Assembly: GCA_964604045.1 (NCBI GenBank) | Contig: CAZRXM010000013.1 | Location: forward strand, 1-20,538 | DNA length: 20,538 bases | Source of the DNA: DRVP01 sp964604045 | GTDB taxonomy: Archaea > Thermoproteota > Bathyarchaeia > Bathyarchaeales > Bathycorpusculaceae | Direction: 5' to 3' | Shown here: in pieces, positions 14,440 to 20,538 of the stretch | Position numbering within the stretch: position 1 is the first letter of the stretch | How the letters are laid out: each line of letters starts with the position of its first letter | Program-made: the position numbers and the translations under genes | The notes under the pieces: generated by a model | Told to the model about the DNA's origin: nothing | The model's input: the letters and a program-made list of their open reading frames with translations, nothing else | Database searches by the model: none

Positions 14440-15776
14440 GGCTTGTTCTCCTCCGCAGTATAGAGGGTGCGGGGTGAGAACTCACCAGCTATGTTTATCT
14501 TCAAGAGCCTCTTCGCCTCTTCAGAGTTGTCTGTTTGTCCGTAAATCCACATTAGTTTGATGGTGGCTGTTTCCGCCAACATGTCCTCCAGTGGGATTAC
14601 ACCCAAAGCCAGCAGGTCCCGTCCAGTTTCGTAAACGTTCATGTTTACGCGTCCCCAGATGCACTGGGAAGCCATGGCTACCAACACGCCTTTGTCCACT
14701 GCGCGTTTTATGGGCTGGAATAGGGTTTTTGCCACGTGTCCCAAACCTGTCCCTTCAAGCACAATCGCCTTGTAGCCGTTGTCCACATACCAGTCTATTA
14801 TGGCTGGGTTCATGCCGGGGTAAAACTTGACTAGGGCAACTTTGTCGCTGAAGTTCGGTTTAACCACAAGCTTCCGCGTTGGGTCCCGCTTCTGGTAGTC
14901 GCTTGTAAGCATGGTCATGTTGTTTTCCACGATTCTAGCTAGGGGTGTAGCATTTACTGTCTTGAAGGCATCTCGGCGGCTTGTGTGGCACTTGCGAACC
15001 TTAGTGCCTCGGTGAAGCACTATGGCAGTGTCAGATATGGTTTCGTGCATGGCTACGGCGACTTCGGCGAAAGGCGCCTTGGCGGCCGCTAGAACAGCGC
15101 CCGTTAGGTTTGTGGCTGCGTCTGAGCTTGGACGGTCTGCTGAGCGTTGAGAGCCGACAAAAACCACTGGAACCGGGAGGTTTTGCAGGGCGAAGCTTAA
15201 GGCTGCCGCCGAATAACCCATGGTGTCTGTTCCATGAGCTATCACCACGCCGTCCACGCCTTCCCAGATTTTTTCAGCAACGGTTTTCGCCATCTCCGTC
15301 CAATGGGCTGGCGTAATGTTTTCGCTGTAAAGACTGAACAATATTTGGGCGTCTATGCGGGCGATGTTGGCTAACTCTGGAACAACACTGTAAAGGTCGC
15401 TGGCGGACAAGGCGGGTCGAACAGCCCCGGTACGGTAATCCACACGGCTAGCAATAGTCCCACCAGTACTAATAATGGCGACTTTTGGCAACTGCGGATT
15501 CTGTTCCGGCAATGGCGGGGCAACAAAAGCTGGTTTCTCGCCTTTTCCAACTTTCTCCACTTTAGTGTCTGGAGTTAACCGAACACCAATGTTATAGCCG
15601 CTCCGCAGCTTAATCACAACATGTCTATCATCACCATACTCAGAACGGGGAATAAGAATTCCCTCATAAACCTGCCCGCTCTTCGTTATGCGAATTAGGT
15701 CGCCAACTTCTGCTCCTATACTTTTAAGAACTTCAAGAGCTAACCCCTTATAGCCCGAAAGCTCCTCTCCATTCAT
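14436..15776 (-). CDS. gatD: Glutamyl-tRNA(Gln) amidotransferase subunit D (asparaginase-like)
   Basis: A 446-residue GatD. A small beta-barrel of about 75 residues (GDLIRITKSGQVYEGILIP onward) precedes the L-asparaginase-type domain, and this N-terminal extension separates GatD from plain asparaginases. Catalytic signatures are STGGTIAS with Thr104/Thr107, HGTDTM with Thr183 and Asp184, and the lysine region RKCHTSRRDAF (probably Lys262). It releases ammonia from glutamine or asparagine and channels it to GatE. ATG 15776 has CTGGAG about 10 bases 5'. A 70-bp gap from elp3 holds a possible promoter, so gatD-gatE may be transcribed separately as well as by read-through from elp3. Confidence 0.97.
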   Translation of the reverse strand: MNGEELSGYKGLALEVLKSIGAEVGDLIRITKSGQVYEGILIPRSEYGDDRHVVIKLRSGYNIGVRLTPDTKVEKVGKGEKPAFVAPPLPEQNPQLPKVAIISTGGTIASRVDYRTGAVRPALSASDLYSVVPELANIARIDAQILFSLYSENITPAHWTEMAKTVAEKIWEGVDGVVIAHGTDTMGYSAAALSFALQNLPVPVVFVGSQRSADRPSSDAATNLTGAVLAAAKAPFAEVAVAMHETISDTAIVLHRGTKVRKCHTSRRDAFKTVNATPLARIVENNMTMLTSDYQKRDPTRKLVVKPNFSDKVALVKFYPGMNPAIIDWYVDNGYKAIVLEGTGLGHVAKTLFQPIKRAVDKGVLVAMASQCIWGRVNMNVYETGRDLLALGVIPLEDMLAETATIKLMWIYGQTDNSEEAKRLLKINIAGEFSPRTLYTAEENKP

Positions 15777-15804
15777 GTCATTTTTCTCCAGATTCCAAGA
15801 TAGT

Positions 15805-15830
15805 GGATTGTTTGTTTTAACTTTATGCGG
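15805..15830 (-). promoter_or_regulatory. Candidate TATA region for gatD-gatE
   Basis: On the minus strand this interval reads AAGTTAAAACAAAC with AT-rich flanks, about 40 bp before the gatD ATG. That leaves room for a short leader containing the observed SD. The match is weak. Confidence 0.25.
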
Positions 15831-15846
15831 AGCGATATTTGACAGT

Positions 15847-17439
15847 TTAGTTCAGTCTCTTTGACATGTAGGGTCCATCGTGCGTGTATCCAAACTTTTT
15901 ATAGTATTGTTTTGTGCCCAGTGCGCTTATGACTAGGATTTTCTTTAAGCCGTACTCTTCGCTGGTTATGCGTTCCGCCTCCGCCAGTAAAACGCTTCCA
16001 TAGCCTTTGTGTTGCCAAGCCTTTGGGATGTGTTTACCGACTGGCACGACTGGTCCGTAGACGTGGAGTTCGCGGATTATGCTGCATGGCTCCGCTTTTA
16101 TTTCTGGTCGATGCGCCTTTTCGGATGGTATGCGTAGGCGTAAATAACCAATCAAAACGTCGTTTTCTGTGTCTTCGGCTGAAATGAAGATTTCCTCGCC
16201 CTCAGAAGCCTCGTAACGCGTTATTAAGATATTCACCTTTTCGGGGTTTGGCTTGACGCCGTCAGCTAGAAGTCTGTGCCCAACTTCCCGGCATCTAATG
16301 CATCGGCAACGCAGCCCATGCTCCCTAAGCATCCGCTGGACGAGCTGGCGGAGGTTGCTCATTTTAACACCTGCCACTATAAGCGGTGCTGGGATGTCGC
16401 GTTGAACGCGCATTATCCTCATCCACGGCGGTATCATCTTCTTAACTTCAACAATAAGCCTAGCCGCCTCCTCCGTGGTGTATGGCTTGTATTCACCCCG
16501 CATAAACCACTCGTAGGCTTTGGTTCCCTTCAAGACTAGGCATGGGTAAATTTTAAGCATGTCCGGCTTGTAAGCTGGGTTAGCGAAGATTTCTCGGAAA
16601 ACAGCCAAGTCTCTCTCCATGTTTGAGCCGGGCAGTCCAGGCATCATGTGATAAACAACCTTCAAACCAGCATCCTTTAGTATCCGCGTAGCCTCAACCA
16701 CATCCTTAACCGTGTGCCGTCGGCCCACAAGCTGGTAAATCTCGTCGCTTGGGTTTTGAACCCCTAACTCGACGCGGGTAACACCCATCTCCAACATTTT
16801 GTCCACATGCCTCTCCCTAGCCCAGTCCGGACGCGTCTCCACCGTTATCCCCACATTGCGGATGGGGCTTGTTTCAGCCAGCCGCTTAGCCTCTTCAAGG
16901 CTTGAAGCATCCACACCATTCAAGGCGTCTAAACAACGTTTAACAAACCACGTCTGATAATTTTCCGGCATGGCCGGAAAAGTCCCACCCATAATAATCA
17001 ACTCAACCTTATCCACCCTGTGGCCTATAGCCTTCAACTGTTCAGTGCGGTTTTTCACCTGCAAATAGGGGTCGAAGGCGCTTTGCAACCCCCTCATGGC
17101 TGCGGGTTCAAAACCAGTGTAGCTTTGTGGCACCCCATAGGGCGGTCCGCCTGGACAGTATGCGCATGGTTCGGGCTGGGGGCAAGGGTAAGGTTTCGTC
17201 ATAACAGCCACAACTGTAACGCCTGAGATGGTCCTCGTGGCTTTCCTCCGCAGAACATCCAGAAGCTTGGCCCTTTCCTTAGGGCTCTTTAAAGCCGCTA
17301 TGATTTCAGAGTTTGATGGAACCTTTTCAAGCCTATGTTTGGCGGCCACCCGCATTTTGACACGGTTAACATCATCCGGGCTGGGTGAAGGGATAAGCAT
17401 CAAGGTTTCAATGATTTCCCTAATTGCCTCTTCCAGCAT
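15847..17439 (-). CDS. elp3: Archaeal Elp3: radical-SAM tRNA wobble-uridine acetyltransferase
   Basis: A 530-residue Elp3. The radical-SAM cysteines are in PCPQPEPCAYCPGG (Cys86, Cys92, Cys95), with further radical-SAM landmarks GGTFPAMPENYQ, VETRPDW and HMMPGLPGSN. A cysteine cluster near 378-383 (RCRCIRC) probably binds zinc. The C-terminal GNAT domain has the acetyl-CoA loop QHKGYGSVLLAEAE (about 476-489) and ends QYYKKFGY. Elp3 modifies C5 of U34 in tRNA with a carboxymethyl group using acetyl-CoA and SAM chemistry, and archaeal Elp3 acts without the other Elongator subunits. ATG 17439 is preferred. An in-frame TTG at 17451 adds four residues. GTTTATCTATG at about 17476-17486 is a possible promoter. 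Confidence 0.95.
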   Translation of the reverse strand: MLEEAIREIIETLMLIPSPSPDDVNRVKMRVAAKHRLEKVPSNSEIIAALKSPKERAKLLDVLRRKATRTISGVTVVAVMTKPYPCPQPEPCAYCPGGPPYGVPQSYTGFEPAAMRGLQSAFDPYLQVKNRTEQLKAIGHRVDKVELIIMGGTFPAMPENYQTWFVKRCLDALNGVDASSLEEAKRLAETSPIRNVGITVETRPDWARERHVDKMLEMGVTRVELGVQNPSDEIYQLVGRRHTVKDVVEATRILKDAGLKVVYHMMPGLPGSNMERDLAVFREIFANPAYKPDMLKIYPCLVLKGTKAYEWFMRGEYKPYTTEEAARLIVEVKKMIPPWMRIMRVQRDIPAPLIVAGVKMSNLRQLVQRMLREHGLRCRCIRCREVGHRLLADGVKPNPEKVNILITRYEASEGEEIFISAEDTENDVLIGYLRLRIPSEKAHRPEIKAEPCSIIRELHVYGPVVPVGKHIPKAWQHKGYGSVLLAEAERITSEEYGLKKILVISALGTKQYYKKFGYTHDGPYMSKRLN

Positions 17440-17496
17440 CTGAAACTTCAACCAAAATATTCCCTAAGGCAGACTCATAGATAAACATGAACATGG

Positions 17497-18273
17497 TTAG
17501 GGAGGCTTAAGGAGGCTTCTGAACAGCGAACTGTGGGCTCCCCTTCCATACCTACAAGCCCTCTGACACTCCATACACATCAGGTGCGCGCTCTCGGTAA
17601 AGGAAGGCGTGTAACACCTGAACCTTTCCTCAACCTCCTGGGGCAGACCCTTCAATGTGCGTAAACCCACAAGACATCTTTCTGCATCAATCCTGTACGG
17701 AGTTAAAGCTCCAACAGGACAAGCCCTAACACACTCCTCACAGTCTCCGCACAAATCCCCCTGAAAAGGCTCGTCGGCTACGAGCTTGGCGTCTGTTAGA
17801 ACTGCGTCTATACGAATCCACGGACCGTAAACTGGATTGATTATCAGCGTGTTTTTACCCATGCATCCAAAACCTGCAAGCTGGGCTAAACGTTTGTATG
17901 ATAGACCTTCAGCCGGAGCCGCCTTAAAGCCTCGACTTTCAAGAAAGTTTTTCACGGTTTGCGCCGCCACTTCTAGGGGGAAGTATCCAGGGTAAACCCA
18001 TTTCTCGCCCTTCCTTATGGCTAGCTCAAGCATGTCGTCCCAAACATGGAAACCCAAAACAACCACGGATTTGGCTTCAGGCAAAACCTCCACAGCCTTC
18101 CTCGAATAGTCCTGAATCTTCCAAGCCACCCAAACCTTTGGCAAAGCGTCATAAGCCTCGGCGGAAACAACCCCAACAAGGTTTACACCGGACTGAAGGG
18201 CTAAACGCTTAACCTCTTCGGTAAACCTTTCAGTTGAGCCTAAACCCGCGTTTCCGTTCACCTCTGCCACCAT
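17497..18273 (-). CDS. Short QueG-like 4Fe-4S protein
   Basis: A 258-residue protein. The first 170 residues resemble the cobalamin-binding half of epoxyqueuosine reductase (QueG), with the diagnostic GFGCMGKNTLIINPVYGPW at about 134-152 and RIDAVLTD. A two-cluster ferredoxin module follows: Cys175, 178, 181 and 185 (CGDCEECVRACP), then Cys200, Cys220 and the group Cys233, 236 and 240. Bacterial QueG is longer (about 380) and has HEAT repeats, which are absent here. QueG reduces epoxyqueuosine to queuosine in tRNA. Archaea generally make archaeosine instead, so a different corrinoid-dependent reduction is as likely. The ATG at 18273 is 14 bases from the assembly gap, but the duplicated flank restores the upstream sequence. 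It is upstream of elp3 by 57 bp on the same strand. Confidence 0.75.
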   Translation of the reverse strand: MVAEVNGNAGLGSTERFTEEVKRLALQSGVNLVGVVSAEAYDALPKVWVAWKIQDYSRKAVEVLPEAKSVVVLGFHVWDDMLELAIRKGEKWVYPGYFPLEVAAQTVKNFLESRGFKAAPAEGLSYKRLAQLAGFGCMGKNTLIINPVYGPWIRIDAVLTDAKLVADEPFQGDLCGDCEECVRACPVGALTPYRIDAERCLVGLRTLKGLPQEVEERFRCYTPSFTESAHLMCMECQRACRYGRGAHSSLFRSLLKPP

Positions 18274-18287
18274 CCAAACCTATTGTT
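18233..18287. repeat. 55-bp repeat, copy 1 (left of assembly gap)
   Basis: These 55 bases, ending in CCAAACCTATTGTT, are identical to 18388-18442 on the other side of the run of N. The copy includes the first 14 codons of the QueG-like gene. An exact duplicate directly abutting a gap is the signature of two contigs that overlap but were joined with padding. Confidence 0.9.
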
Positions 18288-18387
18288 NNNNNNNNNNNNN
18301 NNNNNNNNNNNNNNNNNNNNNNNNNNNNNNNNNNNNNNNNNNNNNNNNNNNNNNNNNNNNNNNNNNNNNNNNNNNNNNNNNNNNNNN
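18288..18387. other. Assembly gap of exactly 100 N
   Basis: One hundred consecutive N, the conventional filler for a gap of unknown size. Because identical 55-bp ends flank it, the true sequence is probably continuous with one copy, and nothing is missing. Confidence 0.95.
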
Positions 18388-18442
18388 GTTGAGCCTAAAC
18401 CCGCGTTTCCGTTCACCTCTGCCACCATCCAAACCTATTGTT
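18388..18442. repeat. 55-bp repeat, copy 2 (right of assembly gap)
   Basis: This is an exact second copy of 18233-18287. It starts at the first base after the N run. The bases beyond it (GGCTATAAAC onward) are then the true upstream region of the QueG-like gene. Confidence 0.9.
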
Positions 18443-18474
18443 GGCTATAAACTTGCAAGTATGTTTAAAAACAT
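18443..18474 (-). promoter_or_regulatory. Candidate promoter of the QueG-like gene
   Basis: After collapsing the duplicate, the start codon corresponds to position 18428. TTTTTAAACAT (minus strand, 18461-18471) then lies about 38 bp upstream and TTTATAG (18444-18450) about 19 bp upstream. The former is the better TATA candidate. ATGTTT-AA-AAACAT at 18461-18474 is also a perfect 6-bp inverted repeat. Confidence 0.35.
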
Positions 18475-18488
18475 TTAAGTCGAACCGT

Positions 18489-20063
18489 TCAGCTCCCCCC
18501 TTTCTTGTAGACAACTTCACCGCCAACAATGGTCATCTCAACCTCCACTCCGCGAAGTCTTTCGGGCGGCACGTTAAACGGGTCCTCGGACAAAACTGTT
18601 AAGTCTGCAAACTTTCCCACTTCAATAGTTCCCTTTTTATCCTCGTCGAAAGAAGCGTAGGCGGCGTTCAACGTATAAGTTTTCAAAGCCTCCTCAACCG
18701 TTAGGCTTTCCTCCACAAAAGTTTTCCTGGCAACGGCGGCCCAGATGCCAAGGACGGGGCTTATGGGTTCAACGGGGCAATCTGAGCCTGAAGCAACCAC
18801 AACACCCTCCTTCATCAACGTTTTGAACGGGTAAACCCACCGAGCCCTCTCCACACCAACCCTATCCACAATCCAGAAGTCTGAAACAATGAAGTGGGGT
18901 TGAACAGAGGCTATTAATCCAAGCCTTTTCATCCGCCTAATCAACCGTGGATTAAGCACCGAGCAGTGTTCAACCCTATGCCTAAGGCCTCCCCTCGGAT
19001 GCTTCTTGAAGGCTTTTTCGAAGGCTTTTAAGACGGATTCCACAGCTCTGTCGCCTATCGCGTGAACAGCCACCTGCCACCCAGCCCTATGAGCCTTCAA
19101 AACAAGACTGTCAAGTTTCCTCTGAGATAGGAGCATCATGCCCCTTGTTTCAGGCTTGTCCATGTAAGGCTCTTTTAAAGCGGCGGTTCTAGCTCCAAGG
19201 GAGCCGTCTGCAAAAATTTTCACGAAACCTATTCGGAGCATGTCGTCTCCGAAGCCCGTTGAAAGCCCGAGCCTTACTGCCTCGTTTAGAAGCTTGGCTG
19301 GAATCCCCACGTAAACCCTTAGGGGAAGCTTCCCATCCCTCCAAAGCTTCTGTATTAGGCGCAGTTCCTCGGCGGAGTCCACAATCCAGTGAACCATGGT
19401 TAAGCCTTGGCTAACAGCCTTTATGCAAGCCTCCAAAATGGCTTCTTCCAATTCGGTTTCAGACGGTTTGGGTACAGCTTGCCAAACAAGGTTTAGGGCG
19501 TTCTCCCTCAAAACTCCGTTAGGCTCACCGCTGGCCTCATCCAAGTCTATTCTCCCACCCTCAACTACAGTGTCCCTTGTTATGCCAGCAGCCTCTAGGG
19601 CTTTTGTGTTGGCAACTCCCACATGTCCGCAAACGCGGACTAGGAAGACAGGTCTATCTGGAACAGCCTCGTCCAAGTCCCAGCGGGTTGGATAACGCTT
19701 TTCAGAAAACTTTTCATGGTCCCATCTTCCACCCAAAATCCAACTTTTCCACGGGTGTTTATCCGCATACTCCCGTATTTGCCTCTTCAATTCCTCTATT
19801 GAAGCTGTGTCCCGCAAGTCTAAACCCTGCAACTGCTGCCCGAAACTCGCCATGTGCACGTGGCAGTCCACAAACCCCGGCACAACCGTCTTACCCTTTA
19901 AATCCAAAACCCTTGTCCCGCCACCCACATAACCACCAACTTCACTATTAGAACCCACAGCAACTATCTTACCACCCTTAATGGCCAAAGCTTCTGCCTT
20001 AGGCTTCATAGAGCTAAGCGTAACAACATTAGCGTTTAAAATGACGACGTCAGCCCACAACAT
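18489..20063 (-). CDS. YtcJ-like metal-dependent amidohydrolase (amidohydrolase 3 family)
   Basis: A 524-residue amidohydrolase with all expected metal-site residues: HxH at His68/His70 in VDCHVHM, a probable carbamylated lysine Lys282 in VKIFADGS, His334 in HAIGDRA, His366 in RVEHCSV, and Asp428 in ASGSDCPVEPISP. Small beta-sandwich strands at both ends (DVVILNANVVTL and TIVGGEVVYKK) complete the family architecture. Members hydrolyse amide or related bonds of small molecules, and the substrate cannot be named. There is no signal peptide, so it is cytoplasmic. ATG 20063 lies 43 bp after the eS30 stop. A TATA-like TTTTAAAAC between them suggests its own promoter. Confidence 0.92.
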   Translation of the reverse strand: MLWADVVILNANVVTLSSMKPKAEALAIKGGKIVAVGSNSEVGGYVGGGTRVLDLKGKTVVPGFVDCHVHMASFGQQLQGLDLRDTASIEELKRQIREYADKHPWKSWILGGRWDHEKFSEKRYPTRWDLDEAVPDRPVFLVRVCGHVGVANTKALEAAGITRDTVVEGGRIDLDEASGEPNGVLRENALNLVWQAVPKPSETELEEAILEACIKAVSQGLTMVHWIVDSAEELRLIQKLWRDGKLPLRVYVGIPAKLLNEAVRLGLSTGFGDDMLRIGFVKIFADGSLGARTAALKEPYMDKPETRGMMLLSQRKLDSLVLKAHRAGWQVAVHAIGDRAVESVLKAFEKAFKKHPRGGLRHRVEHCSVLNPRLIRRMKRLGLIASVQPHFIVSDFWIVDRVGVERARWVYPFKTLMKEGVVVASGSDCPVEPISPVLGIWAAVARKTFVEESLTVEEALKTYTLNAAYASFDEDKKGTIEVGKFADLTVLSEDPFNVPPERLRGVEVEMTIVGGEVVYKKGGS

Positions 20064-20082
20064 GCATCAAAAGTAGGCTAAA

Positions 20083-20103
20083 CCCAAAATAAAAGTTTTA
20101 AAA
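20083..20103 (-). promoter_or_regulatory. Candidate TATA elements of the amidohydrolase gene
   Basis: On the minus strand, TTTTAAAAC (20095-20103) and CTTTTATTTT (about 20085-20094) lie about 36 and 25 bp upstream of the ATG at 20063. The first would give a leader of about 10 nt, the second a leaderless message. No clear SD is present. Confidence 0.45.
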
Positions 20104-20106
20104 CCT

Positions 20107-20268
20107 CTAAACCCAGTTCTGGCCAGGCTTCCTCTGCAACAAAACCCTCTTCTCAAAATTCCGCCTATTCCTATACCTAGGCACAGGGCTTTTCTTGGGC
20201 AAAGGCTGAATCTTAGGAGTCTGAGACCTAACCTTCCCAGCCTTCGAAAGCGAACCATGCGTAGGCAA
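20107..20268 (-). CDS. rps30e: Small ribosomal subunit protein eS30
   Basis: A 53-residue basic protein starting M-PTHGSLSKAGKVRSQTPK and continuing with PVPRYRNRRNFEKRVLL. This is the archaeal eS30 pattern: HGS near the N-terminus, then KAGKVRSQTPK, then an Arg/Lys-rich RNRR.xEKRV tail. It is a structural protein of the 30S subunit. The start is TTG 20268, decided by a perfect GGAGGTG SD (20277-20283) eight bases upstream. A longer in-frame reading from 20358 runs into the divergent tRNA gene and is not credible. The TTG start and small size make it easy to miss. It is followed after 43 bp by the amidohydrolase on the same strand. Confidence 0.92.
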   Translation of the reverse strand: MPTHGSLSKAGKVRSQTPKIQPLPKKSPVPRYRNRRNFEKRVLLQRKPGQNWV

Positions 20269-20303
20269 ACACCACACACCTCCAAAACATAAGCCAAAAC
20301 AGC

Positions 20304-20317
20304 AACTCTTAAACCTT
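20304..20317. promoter_or_regulatory. Apparently shared TATA element of eS30 and tRNA-Leu
   Basis: CTCTTAAACC (20306-20315) reads GGTTTAAGAG on the minus strand, where it is preceded by GGAAA, a good BRE-TATA arrangement. Leftward initiation about 26 bp away falls near 20285, just before the eS30 SD. Rightward initiation falls near 20337, eight bases before the mature tRNA. No better TATA is seen for either gene. Confidence 0.5.
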
Positions 20318-20344
20318 TCCAAACAAAATACAAACATGAAAAGC

Positions 20345-20432
20345 GCAGGGGTAGCCAAGCCTGGTCAAAGGCGCAGGCTTCAGGAGCCTGTCCCGTAGGG
20401 GTTCGTGGGTTCAAATCCCACCCCCTGCACCA
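20345..20432 (+). tRNA. tRNA-Leu (anticodon CAG), CCA encoded
   Basis: A complete class II cloverleaf. The acceptor is GCAGGGG (20345-20351) paired with CCCCTGC (20422-20428). The D-arm starts GCCAAGCCTGGTCAAAGGC. The anticodon stem is CAGGC/GCCTG around loop TTCAGGA, with anticodon CAG at 20381-20383. A long variable arm (TCCCGTAGGGGTTC) is typical of leucine. The T-stem is GTGGG/CCCAC with loop TTCAAAT. Discriminator A at 20429 is the leucine identity base, and CCA follows at 20430-20432. No intron is present. It reads CUG codons. Confidence 0.97.
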
Positions 20433-20469
20433 CTTACGTGGGTTTAAAGGGAAAAGCCCAGAAATGGTT

Positions 20470-20500
20470 TCTTTTGGAATTTGGCTTTTAAAAAAGGGCA
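20470..20500 (+). promoter_or_regulatory. T-rich tract then TATA-like box near the window end
   Basis: After the tRNA, TTTCTTTT at about 20468-20476 could terminate its transcript. GCTTTTAAAAAAG at about 20486-20498 resembles a TATA box for a gene starting beyond the window. The last 40 bases show no open frame or RNA motif that I recognise. Confidence 0.25.
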
Positions 20501-20538
20501 ATAGGGAAGCATAGTCGAGAGGAAGCTGAAATACCTTA

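Noticed and set aside
14436..15776. Calling this gene a plain L-asparaginase
   Set aside because: The extra N-terminal barrel and the 4-bp overlap with gatE identify it as GatD.
18233..18442. 55-bp direct repeats as attachment sites or a transposon target duplication
   Set aside because: The copies abut a run of exactly 100 N, are far longer than target duplications, and include the 5' coding end of one gene. A scaffolding artefact explains everything.
20269..20358. N-terminal extension of eS30 to an ATG at 20358
   Set aside because: The extra 30 residues are Cys/Phe-rich, unlike eS30, and run into the tRNA gene. The perfect SD sits within this stretch and points to TTG 20268.
20067..20501. 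A 144-residue minus-strand frame covering the tRNA and eS30 region
   Set aside because: Its WDLNPRTPTGQAPEA-type segment is the well-known antisense translation of a tRNA-Leu gene, a common annotation artefact. The same DNA encodes a clear cloverleaf and eS30 in another frame.
1..20538. CRISPR array or complete insertion sequence
   Set aside because: No spaced direct repeats, transposase frame or matching terminal repeats were seen on either strand.

Overview
The window is archaeal chromosomal DNA. It carries archaeal-type information-processing genes: GatD/GatE (the archaeal glutamyl-tRNA(Gln) amidotransferase), archaeal Elp3, a HerA-NurA pair, ribosomal protein eS30, and a tRNA-Leu(CAG) with encoded CCA. 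TATA-like boxes lie about 25-40 nt upstream of several starts, and starts are a mix of ATG, GTG and TTG behind Shine-Dalgarno (SD) motifs. As I know the family distribution, eS30 is found in TACK/Asgard-type archaea and eukaryotes but not in Euryarchaeota. With moderate GC, this suggests a Thermoproteota relative, possibly Bathyarchaeia. The lineage is inference.

Layout from left to right. (1) 12-2541, +: a translationally coupled PadR regulator / ABC-2 exporter operon, followed by a 27-codon remnant of a second, MacB/LolD-type ABC ATPase. (2) 2697-4604, +: a rhomboid protease with a long C-terminal extension and a Nudix hydrolase. The Nudix gene overlaps tail to tail with (3) herA and nurA on the minus strand (4531-7123). 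NurA is divergent from a small winged-helix protein (7217-7621), and the shared promoter holds a striking inverted repeat. (4) 7810-10272, +: an M3 oligoendopeptidase F and an Sfm1/DUF431-type SPOUT methyltransferase. (5) 10282-11788, -: three overlapping genes. Each begins with the same roughly 40-residue domain as the small protein beside nurA, and each ends in a helix-turn-helix-like region. A divergent membrane/coiled-coil/zinc-ribbon protein follows at 11897-12526. (6) 12523-17439, -: gatE, gatD and elp3. (7) 17497-20063, -: a short QueG-like 4Fe-4S/corrinoid-type protein and a YtcJ-type amidohydrolase. Between them is a 100-N gap that is almost certainly an unmerged 55-bp contig overlap. 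(8) 20107-20432: a small eS30 gene (-) divergent from tRNA-Leu (+), apparently sharing one TATA element.

The right half is rich in translation functions: Gln-tRNA synthesis, wobble-uridine modification, eS30, tRNA-Leu, and a possible ribosomal-protein methyltransferase. The candidate undescribed system is the four-member family sharing an N-terminal domain. One member shares a promoter with the nurA-herA DNA end-processing pair, and three form a compact operon divergent from the membrane zinc-ribbon protein. Its function cannot be read from the sequence. No CRISPR array, intact insertion sequence or rRNA gene is visible.
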